A stretch of DNA of 64,000 nucleotides from Flavobacteriaceae bacterium (GCA_002721175.1 PBJR01000011.1:12326-76325), one strand, 5' to 3'. Positions 45,201 to 54,393 are shown, counted from the first letter of the stretch. Notes: generated by a model not told the origin, from the letters alone. A program made the numbers and translations.

Positions 45201-46716
45201 CAGTGGATTACTCACATTTTTGTGTCCACCTCCGCCTAACGAGTGTTCGATTGTTTATGCAGGAGAAGATACAACCTATTGTAGTGACGGATCGGTTGGA
45301 ACTACATTATCAGCAACCTATCACATTGTTGGTCAAGACAGTAATTCCTATGATATTAATTCACAAGAAAATTGTCCAACGCCTAATTTAACAGGGGGAA
45401 CGCCGACAAGTTTGAATATAGACGACCAGTGGTCAGACGTTATAGATATCGGTTTTGAATTTTGCTTCTTTGGAACAACTTACAATCAAATATTGATTGG
45501 CTCGAATGGAGTCCTCTCATTTGAATTTGATAATGCAGGTGGATACAATGGATGGGGACTCGGAGCAGGTGATTTACTACCTAATTCAACTAATGGAACC
45601 ATATACAATGCAAATATCTTTGGGGTTGGGCACGATATAGATCCATCAGCTGGAGGTGACATCAACTACATGATTCTTGGTTCATTCCCTGAAAGACAGT
45701 TTGTTGTCAACTATAGTAATGTTTCACACTTTTCAACTGCATGCTTAGATGAAAATGGAGAAAGACTCACCTCAACTACTCAAATTATATTATACGAATC
45801 GTCTAATTATATAGATATTAATATTATTGATAAGCCCGTATGCGATAGCTGGAATGGTGGATTAGCTGTAGTTGGAGTTCAAAATATTGATGATACAATC
45901 GCCTTTACACCTGAAAACAGAAATACTAGTGTTTGGGAGACTACAAATGAATCTTGGCGCTTTTCTCCATCTCAAGGCGATGCTGATTACATATTCGAAT
46001 GGTACGATGGTGACAACAACCTAGTGGGAACAGAAGACACAATTACAGTTTACCCTGAAGCCCCAACAACATATATTGCTGCTGTAACATATAATCTGTG
46101 TAATGGTGATGTAGCAACAGCATTTGACGAAGTTTTTGTTGAAGCAACACCAACCCCTATACCAGTTCCGGTTGAAAGTGAAATCATGGTTTGTGGCGGA
46201 GATGAGGTAACGCTCGAAGTAAACGTTGATCCATCCCAGCTCGTTCCTGATGCCGATGCCATTGTGTATTACTGGACTTACAACAATGTAGATGTACAAG
46301 AAGGTCCAAATAATACTTACACATTTGATGCTGGAACAGACACATTTGGAGACTACACAGTTACAGCTTATAACCAATTAACAGGGTGCTACTCAGATGC
46401 TGTTATTTCAGTTAATAGTTATATGAACGAAAACTGTGTTGATATTCCACAGGGAATCTCACCAAACGGAGACGGATTTAATGATTGTCTTGTACTAGAT
46501 CATTTAGAAGACAGAGAAGATATTGTAAAAGCTGAAGTTTACAATAGATATGGCGTGAAAGTCTTTGAGCTAAATGATTATGTTGACCATTGGTGTGGCC
46601 AAGACGGTAGTGATAGTTCAAGCGGTAAATTGCTTCCAGTTGGGACCTATTTCTATGTAATTAAATTTGCCTCTGATCGAGAACCGATCATAAGCTGGAT
46701 ATATCTTAACTACTAA
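42283..46716 (+). CDS. Secreted multidomain protein with FN3 and GEVED domains and T9SS type B sorting domain
   Basis: The 1477-residue protein starts with a signal peptide (cleavage near 20, after SFG). Visible domains in order: beta region (20-190), fibronectin type III-like (about 190-282), MAM/choice-of-anchor J-like with a FEGFNSDSATQNCW start (about 289-440), FN3-like (about 443-535), GEVED-like (about 580-675, with WIDFNNDLVYDNDTELFY), FN3-like (about 680-770), CUB-like (about 780-890), a Cys-rich link region, and from about 1391 a type B T9SS sorting domain beginning ISPNGDGFND. It is likely a cell-surface or released adhesin or substrate-binding protein. The PorP/SprF-like gene directly downstream (23 bases) is the usual partner of such cargo. 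No enzyme domain is evident. Confidence 0.87.
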   Translation: MKNITTALLCLLFSTYSFGQILNEPASWPNASWTITGTYNAGGLLSNPTTDGSNLTWDDDGAGSASDDDIQVTSPVIDLTAAYNGGETWITVIGEYVYNELGGDILLIETYDADAMSWSALQTFTENSTSTLDYEVCASTEAYQTPILDISGFTPTQLSGFQYRISYDDVDGWMWGWCLTSPTITSAAPPTCLVPSDLSASAASSSAVINWTANNGEIQWEYSLQPAGTGLPSGSGTTTTDNPLTLSGLTANTSYEIYIRAVCDGGDLSDWVGPLNFTTQCDEISTIPYFEGFNSDSATQNCWTVLNENGDGDQWNMDYTFNSFEGDEVAAMYTDFNSGNNDDWLISPGLVLTGNERLKFHQRVQSSFEPNDFEVLLSTTGIGTTAFTNVLLPLAEYDNTEYIEYIIDLSAYSGTVNIAFHVPGGGLDGWRLYIDNFIVEPIPTCPEPTDLDATMLSFTEAVLSWIGNDSAQSYEVVVQAPGSGFPTVAGNVTDDTSLNYTGLTPDTNYEFYVRTFCGTADGYSSWAGPFLFYSGYCPSVPTSNDGQGITQVVLGGTTFASAGDVTYEDFTTPTVDLSQSVTAELYITFATGWTYNTNVWIDFNNDLVYDNDTELFYQGESLVNNPTTLDASFVIPGDVPLGVYNMRIGTADSGQFNPDPCYNGSWGVTIDMTINIIEAPSCVPPSGLTAENITGTSADLSWTGDDTNVSWEYVLQLNGEPAPTGSGTATATTSFQATDLDYLTTYDLYVMALCGDTFGNSNWIGPFSFTTTQQIYYDIECEIGSTPTVIDYCYTDNDSTFWVFTSDNGFPLELTFNAGTMSTFGDNILVYDGVDNTGTLLFDLSANNSGGDLSGVVVESSSDSIYVQIVSSAFTSCETSSFLEEINFEVICKTCITQSVDFEVIGSCEPDQEFLIEATVTDMGDALGIELSDGLGVTQTVSSTGVVTFGPYNANDEITISTVNVDDPSCALDSGLLTFLCPPPPNECSIVYAGEDTTYCSDGSVGTTLSATYHIVGQDSNSYDINSQENCPTPNLTGGTPTSLNIDDQWSDVIDIGFEFCFFGTTYNQILIGSNGVLSFEFDNAGGYNGWGLGAGDLLPNSTNGTIYNANIFGVGHDIDPSAGGDINYMILGSFPERQFVVNYSNVSHFSTACLDENGERLTSTTQIILYESSNYIDINIIDKPVCDSWNGGLAVVGVQNIDDTIAFTPENRNTSVWETTNESWRFSPSQGDADYIFEWYDGDNNLVGTEDTITVYPEAPTTYIAAVTYNLCNGDVATAFDEVFVEATPTPIPVPVESEIMVCGGDEVTLEVNVDPSQLVPDADAIVYYWTYNNVDVQEGPNNTYTFDAGTDTFGDYTVTAYNQLTGCYSDAVISVNSYMNENCVDIPQGISPNGDGFNDCLVLDHLEDREDIVKAEVYNRYGVKVFELNDYVDHWCGQDGSDSSSGKLLPVGTYFYVIKFASDREPIISWIYLNY

Positions 46717-46739
46717 CCAACACAACTAATAAGAAGAAA

Positions 46740-47657
46740 ATGAAAAAGTTAATTTTAATATTTTTTAGTATGCTAATTGTTCAGCAGGTTTCTGCTCAGC
46801 AGGATCCGCAATACACCCAATATATGTACAACATGAACATCGTTAACCCTGCTTACGCAGGAATGTCAGAAGGGCTTTCAATTGGCGCCTTATACCGAAG
46901 TCAATGGGTTGGTTTAGATGGAGGTCCTGAAACATTCACGTTTAATATTCACTCACCTGTTGGAAAACAATTAGCACTTGGTCTTTCAGTTATTTCAGAT
47001 GAAATTGGACCAGTGAACGAAACCAACGCCTATGTTGATGTTTCGTATACAATCCCAGTTGGAATGGAAACACGGTTAGCATTTGGAGTTAAAGGAGGAT
47101 TTACTTTTCATGATATAGCGATTGCTGAAAACCAAATAAGTCTAGTTGATTTAGGGGATCCTTTCTTCGCAAGTGCAATTAATGAAACTACTCCAAATAT
47201 TGGTGCTGGAGTTTACCTCTACAAACCAAACAGATATTATGTGTCTGTCTCGGTTCCTAACATTCTTAATGGTGTTCATTTGGATACCAATGGAACCCAG
47301 ATAGGTTCTGAATCTGAGCATTTGTTTGGAGCTGCTGGATATGTTTTTGATTTATCAGAAAACTTTAAATTAAAACCACACGCTCTAATTAAATATGCAT
47401 TTGATGCACCTGTAAGTTATGACATAAATGCTAACGTTTTTATGTATGACCTAGTAGAACTGGGAGTTGGATACAGACTTGATGACTCTTTTAGTGGTAT
47501 GGTCAATTTCCAAGTCTTGGACAATTTAAGAATCGGATATGCATACGATGCTATTCAATCAGATCTGGATATTGTTACAAATTCTTCACACGAAGTATTT
47601 ATTAATTTTGACTTTAACTTTTCATCCAAGGTATCAAGGTCACCGCGTTATTTCTAA
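46740..47657 (+). CDS. PorP/SprF-family type IX secretion outer-membrane protein
   Basis: PorP/SprF proteins are outer-membrane beta-barrels needed for secretion or surface attachment of type B cargo proteins in Flavobacterium. The 305-residue protein has a signal peptide (cleavage near 19, after VSA) and the family start QQDPQYTQYMYNMNIVNPAYAG-like sequence right after it. The remainder is alternating beta strands ending in an aromatic residue (RYF), as expected for a barrel. It lies 23 bases after the big cargo gene and 21 before the OmpA-family gene, so the three probably form one operon and function together. Confidence 0.9.
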   Translation: MKKLILIFFSMLIVQQVSAQQDPQYTQYMYNMNIVNPAYAGMSEGLSIGALYRSQWVGLDGGPETFTFNIHSPVGKQLALGLSVISDEIGPVNETNAYVDVSYTIPVGMETRLAFGVKGGFTFHDIAIAENQISLVDLGDPFFASAINETTPNIGAGVYLYKPNRYYVSVSVPNILNGVHLDTNGTQIGSESEHLFGAAGYVFDLSENFKLKPHALIKYAFDAPVSYDINANVFMYDLVELGVGYRLDDSFSGMVNFQVLDNLRIGYAYDAIQSDLDIVTNSSHEVFINFDFNFSSKVSRSPRYF

Positions 47658-47678
47658 ATTTAAGCTAAGTATATTATC

Positions 47679-49589
47679 ATGAAAAAATATAGTACAATTT
47701 TAATTATCATATTAGTCACTGGTTTATTTGCCAATGCCCAATCAAAATCAACAAAAAAAGCTGATAAATTATTTTCTAAATTTGAATTTGTCGAAGCTGC
47801 TAAAGAATACGAAAAAGTCATTTCTAAGGGCGGTGGTAGTGAATTTGTTTATGCTCGACTTGCTGAATCATATTATAATGTATACAATACTCAAGACGCA
47901 GAAAAGTGGTACGCAAAAGCTTTGGAAACCTCTGAAGTACCAGAGACAATTTATCAATATGCCCAAATGCTCAAAGCCAATGGTAAATATGAAGCATCTA
48001 ATGTACAAATGTCAAAATTTGCATCAATGAGACCAGCTGACCACAGATCGACTGCGTTTTTAAACAATCCAAGCTACTTGCCAAAAATTCTTGAAAAAGG
48101 TAAAAAATTCAATGTTCAAGAAATGAATATTAACTCTGAATTTTCTGATTTTGGAGGAACTTTTAGAGATGGTAAGCTTTATATTTCTAGCGCAAGAGAA
48201 GAAAGTGGAAAAAATTATGGATGGAATGAAGAGCCTTTCCTTGACATTTATGTCTCAAGTAAAAATAGCGATGGGTCATTCAATACTCCCTTAGCCATGG
48301 AAAATCTTAACACGAAGTACCACGAAGGTGTTGTTTCTTTTTCACCTGACGGCAGTACTATGTATTTTTCTAGAGAAAGCTATTTCGATAAAATTTTCGA
48401 ACGTGATTCCTTATCAAGAAATAAGTACAGTGTGTTGAATCTTTACAAATCAACTATGGAATTAGGAGAATGGTCTGAGGGCGAGGCTTTGTCAGTAAAT
48501 TCTGATAATTATTCTGTTAAAAATCCTGCTGTCAGTGCAGATGGAAAAACTCTGTTTTTTTCTTCAGATATGGCTGGAGGTTATGGAAAATTTGATATCT
48601 ACTCTGCCCCAATTAATGATGACGGATCAATTGGAGTACCAAAAAATTTAGGACAAAAAGTTAACACTGAGGGACAAGAAATGTTCCCTTTCGTAAGCTC
48701 TGACAATATCCTCTACTTTTCATCTGATGGACACTTAGGCCTTGGCGGACTTGATGTTTTTTTTACAAAAGTTGTTGATGATAAAGTTGGTCCAGTAAGA
48801 AACGTTGGGATTCCAGTTAACGGAAATGCAGATGATTTTGCGTTTAGTATTAATCCCGAAACTGGAGAAGGTTTTATTTCTTCAAATAGAGAAGGTGGAA
48901 CAGGAAGCGATGATATTTATTTTGTAAAAGTTTTACAACCCATATGCGATGTTTTAGTCACTGCCACTGTGAAAGACAGTGAATCTGGAAAAGTCCTTTC
49001 TGGAGCAAATGTAAATGTAACAGATTCTGAAGGAAATATTTTCGGCTCAAAAAAAACAAATGATAATGGTGAGGTAAATTATATCGTCGAATGTGATACA
49101 AATTTATATCTCACTGGTTCATTGGATGAATATGAGAGTAGCTCAACAAACCTTTTACTTTCAACAGCTGAGGAAGCTACAATTGATATTTTGCTGGATC
49201 CAATTGATGAAATTATACTTGCAAACAAAGTAAATCTGAATCCAATTTATTTTGATTTTGATAAATCTAATATTACTGCACAGGCTGCATTTGAGCTAGA
49301 CAAACTGGTTCAGGTGATGAATAAATATCAATCTATAGTAATCCATGCAGAATCTCATACAGATTCTCGAGGAAGTTCCACATACAATCAATCACTATCA
49401 GAAAGAAGAGCTTTAACAACTGCTCAATATGTAATTTCTAAAGGAATTGATAAAGACAGAATTAAAGGAGTTGGATTAGGTGAATCTAAGCCTGTAAACA
49501 GATGTGGTGCTGGATGTAGCGAGGAAGAACATCAAATGAACAGACGTTCAGAATTCATCATAGTTGACGGAAACCCAAATGAAAATTGA
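47679..49589 (+). CDS. OmpA-family protein with TPR, PD40 repeats and peptidoglycan-binding domain
   Basis: The 636-residue protein has a signal peptide (about 1-20, ending ANA) and an N-terminal TPR-like region (about 25-110). A PD40/WD40-like propeller follows (about 140-410; repeats such as GVVSFSPDGSTMYFSRES and NPAVSADGKTLFFSSD), then a carboxypeptidase regulatory-like fold (about 425-505). The C-terminal OmpA domain (about 515-632) begins NPIYFDFDKSNIT, with the Asp and the later Arg (SERRA) that bind diaminopimelate. This architecture resembles PorE-type proteins that anchor T9SS parts to peptidoglycan. It follows the PorP/SprF gene and ends the operon at a strong terminator. Confidence 0.88.
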   Translation: MKKYSTILIIILVTGLFANAQSKSTKKADKLFSKFEFVEAAKEYEKVISKGGGSEFVYARLAESYYNVYNTQDAEKWYAKALETSEVPETIYQYAQMLKANGKYEASNVQMSKFASMRPADHRSTAFLNNPSYLPKILEKGKKFNVQEMNINSEFSDFGGTFRDGKLYISSAREESGKNYGWNEEPFLDIYVSSKNSDGSFNTPLAMENLNTKYHEGVVSFSPDGSTMYFSRESYFDKIFERDSLSRNKYSVLNLYKSTMELGEWSEGEALSVNSDNYSVKNPAVSADGKTLFFSSDMAGGYGKFDIYSAPINDDGSIGVPKNLGQKVNTEGQEMFPFVSSDNILYFSSDGHLGLGGLDVFFTKVVDDKVGPVRNVGIPVNGNADDFAFSINPETGEGFISSNREGGTGSDDIYFVKVLQPICDVLVTATVKDSESGKVLSGANVNVTDSEGNIFGSKKTNDNGEVNYIVECDTNLYLTGSLDEYESSSTNLLLSTAEEATIDILLDPIDEIILANKVNLNPIYFDFDKSNITAQAAFELDKLVQVMNKYQSIVIHAESHTDSRGSSTYNQSLSERRALTTAQYVISKGIDKDRIKGVGLGESKPVNRCGAGCSEEEHQMNRRSEFIIVDGNPNEN

Positions 49590-49613
49590 TCATTAAAATA
49601 CAAATCATTAAAG

Positions 49614-49639
49614 CCCCCAATACTTGGGGGTTTTTTTTT
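49614..49639 (+). terminator. Rho-independent terminator after the OmpA-family gene
   Basis: CCCCCAA (49614-49620), loop TAC, TTGGGGG (49624-49630) followed by nine T. It lies 25 bases after the stop and closes the cargo-PorP-OmpA operon. The A-tract on its left is short, so it works mainly on the plus strand. Confidence 0.92.
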
Positions 49640-49946
49640 ATATCACTTTATAAAAAACAAATGATACCAAATGTGTCAATATTTGGAACAAAATGAGTGA
49701 TAAAATACTGTAATGTTTTCTTAATTCTATTTTTTTGGCCATTAAAATTTTATGTCTTTTGCCATTATAAATTAGCCAGTTTCTAAAGCATATGAAAATT
49801 GAGACTGATACAAAAAAAAAGGCTTGATTTGTATTTAAAAAATTAATTTTCATTTGCTTTAAAAATTCCATAATAAAAAAAGTAAAAGCAAAAAAAACAC
49901 CTATTTGAAGCAGAGAAAGATATAATCTTGCTAATTTGCTTGCCAT
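49638..49946 (-). CDS. Hypothetical small membrane protein
   Basis: I do not recognise this protein. From the ATG at 49946 (MASKLARLYLSLL) it has 102 residues; an upstream in-frame ATG at 50009 would add 21 residues. Three or so membrane segments are visible (about 7-25, 39-55 and 78-98 in the shorter form), with a basic loop NGKRHKILMAKKIELRKH between the last two. It is read on the minus strand after the terminator of the DUF5689 gene and before the terminator of the OmpA gene, so it needs its own promoter, which I could not identify. The hydrophobic pattern supports a real gene, but with low certainty. Confidence 0.45.
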   Translation of the reverse strand: MASKLARLYLSLLQIGVFFAFTFFIMEFLKQMKINFLNTNQAFFFVSVSIFICFRNWLIYNGKRHKILMAKKIELRKHYSILSLILFQILTHLVSFVFYKVI

Positions 49947-50021
49947 CTTTGTTTTTATATATCTAAAATGGATATATACTGAAATATATAGCTGATCGTT
50001 AAAACTCATAAGTTCTCTTAT

Positions 50022-50053
50022 AAAAAAACCTGTGAGTTAAATAATTCACAGGT
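50022..50053 (-). terminator. Terminator after the DUF5689 lipoprotein gene
   Basis: On the minus strand an 8-bp stem (ACCTGTGA ... TCACAGGT, 10-base loop) is followed by a run of seven T (A-run at 50022-50028 on plus). It lies 23 bases after the stop codon. Confidence 0.88.
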
Positions 50054-50075
50054 CTTTTGATCTCTAAATCGGATA

Positions 50076-51497
50076 TTAGTTCTGAACTAAAATTTGAAAA
50101 TCATCAATTTCAAAAGTCCCAGTGTAATCATCACCGCCTCCTGTATATTTAAAAGCAATATAGGCATTACCCGAATACCCACTCAAATCGCTAAGACCTG
50201 AGTCAACCCAATTTTGATAATACTCATCATCAGAAACAATATTAGCTGGAAGTTGTTCCCATGTTGAAATCTCAATATTTGCTTCATTCCCATCCCAATC
50301 AGTTGAAATTAAAAGCTCTAATTCACTATTATCGCTATAGCTGTTGGAAGATCTAAATTTAACAAATTCAGCATCTTGAGTGTCTAAGTTAATAACTGGT
50401 GTTATTAGCCAAGAAATATTACTAGAGTCACCAGTATTATAAGCACTCATGTATGCAATTTTACTACCATCATTTCCATCATCATAGGTTGTCTTTGCAC
50501 GCCAATCTCTGTTGCCAGCCTCCGTGTGATTGACCCAACCGTTTGTGGTAATTGAACTATAATTGGCATATGACTCAAAATCGTCCTCGAAAATTGCAGT
50601 AAAATCATCAATATCCAATAATTCACAGCGACTGCTAGTCATTTCTACATCGTTTACAGAGTTTAAAACAAGTACTAAATTATCTCCAAAATAATCTTTG
50701 GAAACAATACCTGAGATAGTCCCCCCTCCCGAGGGTAGTATATCGTTTGCAAAATTAGCGAAAGAACTAGTTTCCAGAAGAAATGTTGCATAACTAAATC
50801 CAGAACATCTTTGTACAATTCGTTGAGTATCATAGTCATCAGTTGGAGAAACATAAGGAAGTCCTACCTGACTTGTTGGAAATTCTGTTGATTCTATAGA
50901 AACATAAATCCCAATATCGCCCGATGTTAATGCAGAAACAACCTTTGGAACAATTGTCGCAGTGGTTGAAGATCGAAATAGATACAATGGAACCTCGTTG
51001 GCTGTAAGCTCTTCTATCTCTCCGTCTCCATTTGTTGATCCACCAATTGTGAAGACGCCATCTCCGCTATTTGTTTCTCCAAGAAATAAGTTTTTAAGGT
51101 AAATATAAACCTCTCTACCAACATTAAATTGATTGTAGGATTCAACCTGATTTAATGAAATCTTTAATGCGGCAGTTGGATTTTCAGGGGTATCTTGAAT
51201 AAAAAACTCCTTATAAAAGTTTCCCGTTGCATCAGAGGAAGAAACGTACCCTTTGACAGCAATCTCAGATACAATTTCTGTAGCTTGTTGATTAGATATA
51301 AACTGCGATTTTAATTGTTCAATAGTAATTAGTTGAACTTCTCCCGTATCAATCCTTGATAATAACTCATTTAAAGTTCGATTTTCTTCGGCTCCAATAC
51401 TTGACGGAATAGCAAAATCATCGTCCTGAACGCAAGAAAATATACCAAAAATCAACACTATGCCTAAGGTAAATAATTTAAAATTTATTGTTTTCAT
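50076..51497 (-). CDS. DUF5689 surface lipoprotein with choice-of-anchor J-like domain
   Basis: I chose the ATG at 51497, which gives a clear lipoprotein signal with acceptor Cys22 (IFSC). The residues after it, VQDDDF, resemble the acidic export signal that sends lipoproteins to the cell surface in Flavobacterium. The 473-residue protein has a DUF5689 domain (about 60-280; AVKGYVSSSDATGNFYKEFF near 77-96), an OB-like fold seen in Bacteroidota envelope proteins, then a choice-of-anchor J/MAM-like beta-sandwich (about 300-473, with FESYANYSSITTNGW at its start). It starts 31 bases after the TonB receptor gene and is probably cotranscribed with it. The natural inference is a surface partner that captures the ligand for the receptor. 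Confidence 0.82.
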   Translation of the reverse strand: MKTINFKLFTLGIVLIFGIFSCVQDDDFAIPSSIGAEENRTLNELLSRIDTGEVQLITIEQLKSQFISNQQATEIVSEIAVKGYVSSSDATGNFYKEFFIQDTPENPTAALKISLNQVESYNQFNVGREVYIYLKNLFLGETNSGDGVFTIGGSTNGDGEIEELTANEVPLYLFRSSTTATIVPKVVSALTSGDIGIYVSIESTEFPTSQVGLPYVSPTDDYDTQRIVQRCSGFSYATFLLETSSFANFANDILPSGGGTISGIVSKDYFGDNLVLVLNSVNDVEMTSSRCELLDIDDFTAIFEDDFESYANYSSITTNGWVNHTEAGNRDWRAKTTYDDGNDGSKIAYMSAYNTGDSSNISWLITPVINLDTQDAEFVKFRSSNSYSDNSELELLISTDWDGNEANIEISTWEQLPANIVSDDEYYQNWVDSGLSDLSGYSGNAYIAFKYTGGGDDYTGTFEIDDFQILVQN

Positions 51498-51528
51498 TCG
51501 TTTAAAATTAAAGTTCATTTATAATTGT

Positions 51529-54285
51529 TTAAAATCTATAGTTAAGGTTTAAAAAATAAGTGGGCCCACGGCCATACCAATACTTAGGACCGAAGACGCG
51601 TTTAGGATCTTGTGCATCATCAGCTAAGGATTGATAGTTTGCACTTCTACCTTGTTCAAACCCACCTGATTTAAATTTTTGATCTAGAATATTATTTAGA
51701 CTCACAAATAGGCTAACGTATCTTTTCCCAATTTTCCAAGACTTCCCTCCAATGGCATTAACAACCATATAATCATCAAATCTCTCCTGTCGGAGTAATT
51801 CTCTAGCAAGTTCTGGCTCATAATTATTAAAAGGTAAACCATCAGTATCTAAATAAAAGTTTTCTGTTCGAGTTAGTGGAGACACGTCAACAAAGGTGTC
51901 AGCAAAGAAATTAGCAGTAGTTCCAAACCACCAATAATTTGGATCTCTGTACTCAAAACCTATTGAGGCAGCTTGCTGCGGTCCCGCAGCTATTCTATAA
52001 TGTTTTAAATTAGATTCTCCAAAATTAAGACCCTCTATAAAATCACTTGATGTCAATACTAAATTTGGATTATTGTCATACGTAAACTGACCCATTGAGG
52101 CAACCCCAGTCAACTTAATAGTTGGGGTTACTTGTGCTTCCATACCGAATTCAATTCCAAGGTGACTTTTATCGATTCCTTGCAGAATTTCTTGCACAAA
52201 CGCAGTCCCCTCATCAACACCACTAATCCCATCAGCGAAATAAAACGAAATTTCATTTGCGTCTTTGACATTAGCATAATAAGCCGTTAATCTGGTCTTT
52301 ACAGCAGAGGACCTAAAAATATAACTAGCATCAAAAGAACTTATTTTTTCTTCAGTTATATCTCTACCTGTTATATCCCCTACAACCGCATGGTTTTCAC
52401 GGGAGTTTGTATATGTATTTCTTATAGATGGAGCTTTCGTTAAGTATCCAGCATTCACATTTAGATTATGCTTTCCTGAAAATTTATATGTAAATCCCGT
52501 TTTAGCACCAATTCCTTGAAATGATATTTTAGGTCCCTTACCAAGTGAATTATCTGCGTATGTTTCTGTTTGATAGAGGCCCTCGCGCTGATAATCTGTA
52601 GCGGTGTAACTTCCGGCGAAAAAGAAATCAAACTTATTATATTCGAAACGTGTTTGTAAAAAAGTATTCAATATGCTAGCTTCTATATTAAAATTATACC
52701 TAAATGTATCCCCTTCTCCAACTACCATATTTGGATTTTGTAAATCAAATTGTACTAAATCAAAAGAATCCACATTGAGATAACCAGTATTACTTCCTAA
52801 CATATCAATAATTTCAGCAAAATTATGAGACTTTAGCCTTCTGTAGTTTACTGCTGCATTGAAGGTAATATTATCTGATAGAGTAGACTCGACAATTGAA
52901 TTAGCAGTAAATTGTTGATCATCACTGCGATCTTCATATAACACGTAAGCCGCATAATCACCATTAATATTATTGGTAAGGTTTGCGTCATAAATACGAT
53001 TCCAGTTTATTTGTCCATCATTTCTAAATGACTGCTCAGCAAGATAAGCTCCTGAGTAATCTGGACCATTATCGTCAGCTAAAAAATAACTTGGTAAGGT
53101 TTGATAATAAGCTGGAGTTGGATTAGCCCCACCAGCATAATCCAATCGGCTGTTGCCTAGTTTTCCAAATTGATAAGCCAAATTTGTGTTTAATGTTGTT
53201 TTATTTGATAAATCCCAGTAATGATTTAACATCAATACTGGTTCAGATATGCGTCGAATTCTTGAATTTCTCTTTTCACCATCATGCCACCCCCAGTACT
53301 CATTATATTTTGTGTCTTTTAAGTCAAAAACTTCTTGCGTGTTAGGTGAAGATTTTCCACGTCTATTTGGAGTGTAAAAACCTACAAAATTTAAACTATG
53401 ATTATCATTTATTCTTTTTTCCAGCGAAATAAAAAAGGAGTTTGCATCATAAAAAGTACCATCCTGAAAACCTTCATTACCCCAGCGTCTTCCAAGTGAA
53501 AATGCATATGCCCAACCACCCTCTAACAAACCAGAAGAATAAGTTGCCATTAATCTATTTGTATAGCTTCTATTTGAAGATGAATAAGTTACACGTCCAC
53601 CTGCTCTATAACTAGATGCTCTTAAATTAATATTTGTTGAGCCTAATAATCCTCCAAAAGTATATGCAGAGGGTGCCAAGCCCATAGTTAACTCTTGACC
53701 TCTCAGAACATCGTTGAGCCCTCCCCAATTACTCCACTGAGGTCTACCATCAAAAGTTTTATTCATTTCAATCCCGTTCATTAAAACAGTTCCATTATCA
53801 GTATTGAGTCCGCGAACACGGAAAAATGATTGACTAAATTCAAAAGCCGCAGCTCGTTGAAAAATATCTTGTGAAGCAGATAGTAAACCAGATATATTAT
53901 CCGCTCCACTCATATCATCGTTTAATTCATCGTCAGAAAGTGTAATAGTAAATAAATCTTCAGACGAATTATCAATTTGCATGAGCAAGTCCGATAATTC
54001 TAAAACCTCGCCGTCAACAACAACGACAGGAAATCTTAAATCTAAATAGTCTATTTTACTTAAATATAAAATCTGATCCCCCAAAGGAATATCTGTAGAA
54101 AAAGTAAAGCTACCTGAACTATCAGTTAATAAACTTAGAGAAGTTCCTTCAATTTGTACTAAAACTCCACTCATCGGTTGAGATGAGAGCTCATCCTTAA
54201 CAACACCTATTATGGTAGTCTGTTGGGCAAATCCATAAATTGCTGAAAAAGAAATAAACAGGAGACTTAAAAATCGTTTTTTCAT
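51529..54285 (-). CDS. TonB-dependent outer-membrane receptor
   Basis: TonB-dependent receptors import scarce ligands across the outer membrane with energy from TonB-ExbBD. The 918-residue protein has a signal peptide (about 1-20, ending FAQ), a carboxypeptidase regulatory-like domain (about 23-105), a plug domain (about 140-240; SFFRVRGLNTDNGTVLMNGI near 155-174) and a long beta-barrel ending in NLNYRF, the typical C-terminal aromatic. It is not a SusC of a clear SusCD pair, since no SusD-like gene is nearby. The DUF5689 lipoprotein gene 31 bases downstream and a divergent phosphoesterase/nuclease gene suggest a specific uptake system. The ligand is unknown. Confidence 0.92.
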   Translation of the reverse strand: MKKRFLSLLFISFSAIYGFAQQTTIIGVVKDELSSQPMSGVLVQIEGTSLSLLTDSSGSFTFSTDIPLGDQILYLSKIDYLDLRFPVVVVDGEVLELSDLLMQIDNSSEDLFTITLSDDELNDDMSGADNISGLLSASQDIFQRAAAFEFSQSFFRVRGLNTDNGTVLMNGIEMNKTFDGRPQWSNWGGLNDVLRGQELTMGLAPSAYTFGGLLGSTNINLRASSYRAGGRVTYSSSNRSYTNRLMATYSSGLLEGGWAYAFSLGRRWGNEGFQDGTFYDANSFFISLEKRINDNHSLNFVGFYTPNRRGKSSPNTQEVFDLKDTKYNEYWGWHDGEKRNSRIRRISEPVLMLNHYWDLSNKTTLNTNLAYQFGKLGNSRLDYAGGANPTPAYYQTLPSYFLADDNGPDYSGAYLAEQSFRNDGQINWNRIYDANLTNNINGDYAAYVLYEDRSDDQQFTANSIVESTLSDNITFNAAVNYRRLKSHNFAEIIDMLGSNTGYLNVDSFDLVQFDLQNPNMVVGEGDTFRYNFNIEASILNTFLQTRFEYNKFDFFFAGSYTATDYQREGLYQTETYADNSLGKGPKISFQGIGAKTGFTYKFSGKHNLNVNAGYLTKAPSIRNTYTNSRENHAVVGDITGRDITEEKISSFDASYIFRSSAVKTRLTAYYANVKDANEISFYFADGISGVDEGTAFVQEILQGIDKSHLGIEFGMEAQVTPTIKLTGVASMGQFTYDNNPNLVLTSSDFIEGLNFGESNLKHYRIAAGPQQAASIGFEYRDPNYWWFGTTANFFADTFVDVSPLTRTENFYLDTDGLPFNNYEPELARELLRQERFDDYMVVNAIGGKSWKIGKRYVSLFVSLNNILDQKFKSGGFEQGRSANYQSLADDAQDPKRVFGPKYWYGRGPTYFLNLNYRF

Positions 54286-54321
54286 TTATGATTAATTTTA
54301 TTACACAACATATATATCAAA

Positions 54322-54359
54322 CAAAAATACGTTTCTTATTTCTAAAATTTATATTTTTG
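54322..54359. promoter_or_regulatory. Divergent pair of -7 elements between the TonB receptor and EEP genes
   Basis: TATTTTTG on the minus strand (54329-54322) lies 37 bases before the receptor ATG. TATTTTTG on the plus strand (54352-54359) lies 35 bases before the TTG start at 54394. Their proximity suggests shared control of the divergent genes. Good -33 boxes are lacking on both sides. Confidence 0.45.
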
Positions 54360-54393
54360 ACTAGTTAATTAATTATGACCAAATATTATACTT

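Noticed and set aside
46021-46377. Minus-strand open frames rich in Cys, Ile and Val
   Set aside because: Antisense shadows of the C-terminal part of the secreted protein at 42283; no start context or sensible protein composition.
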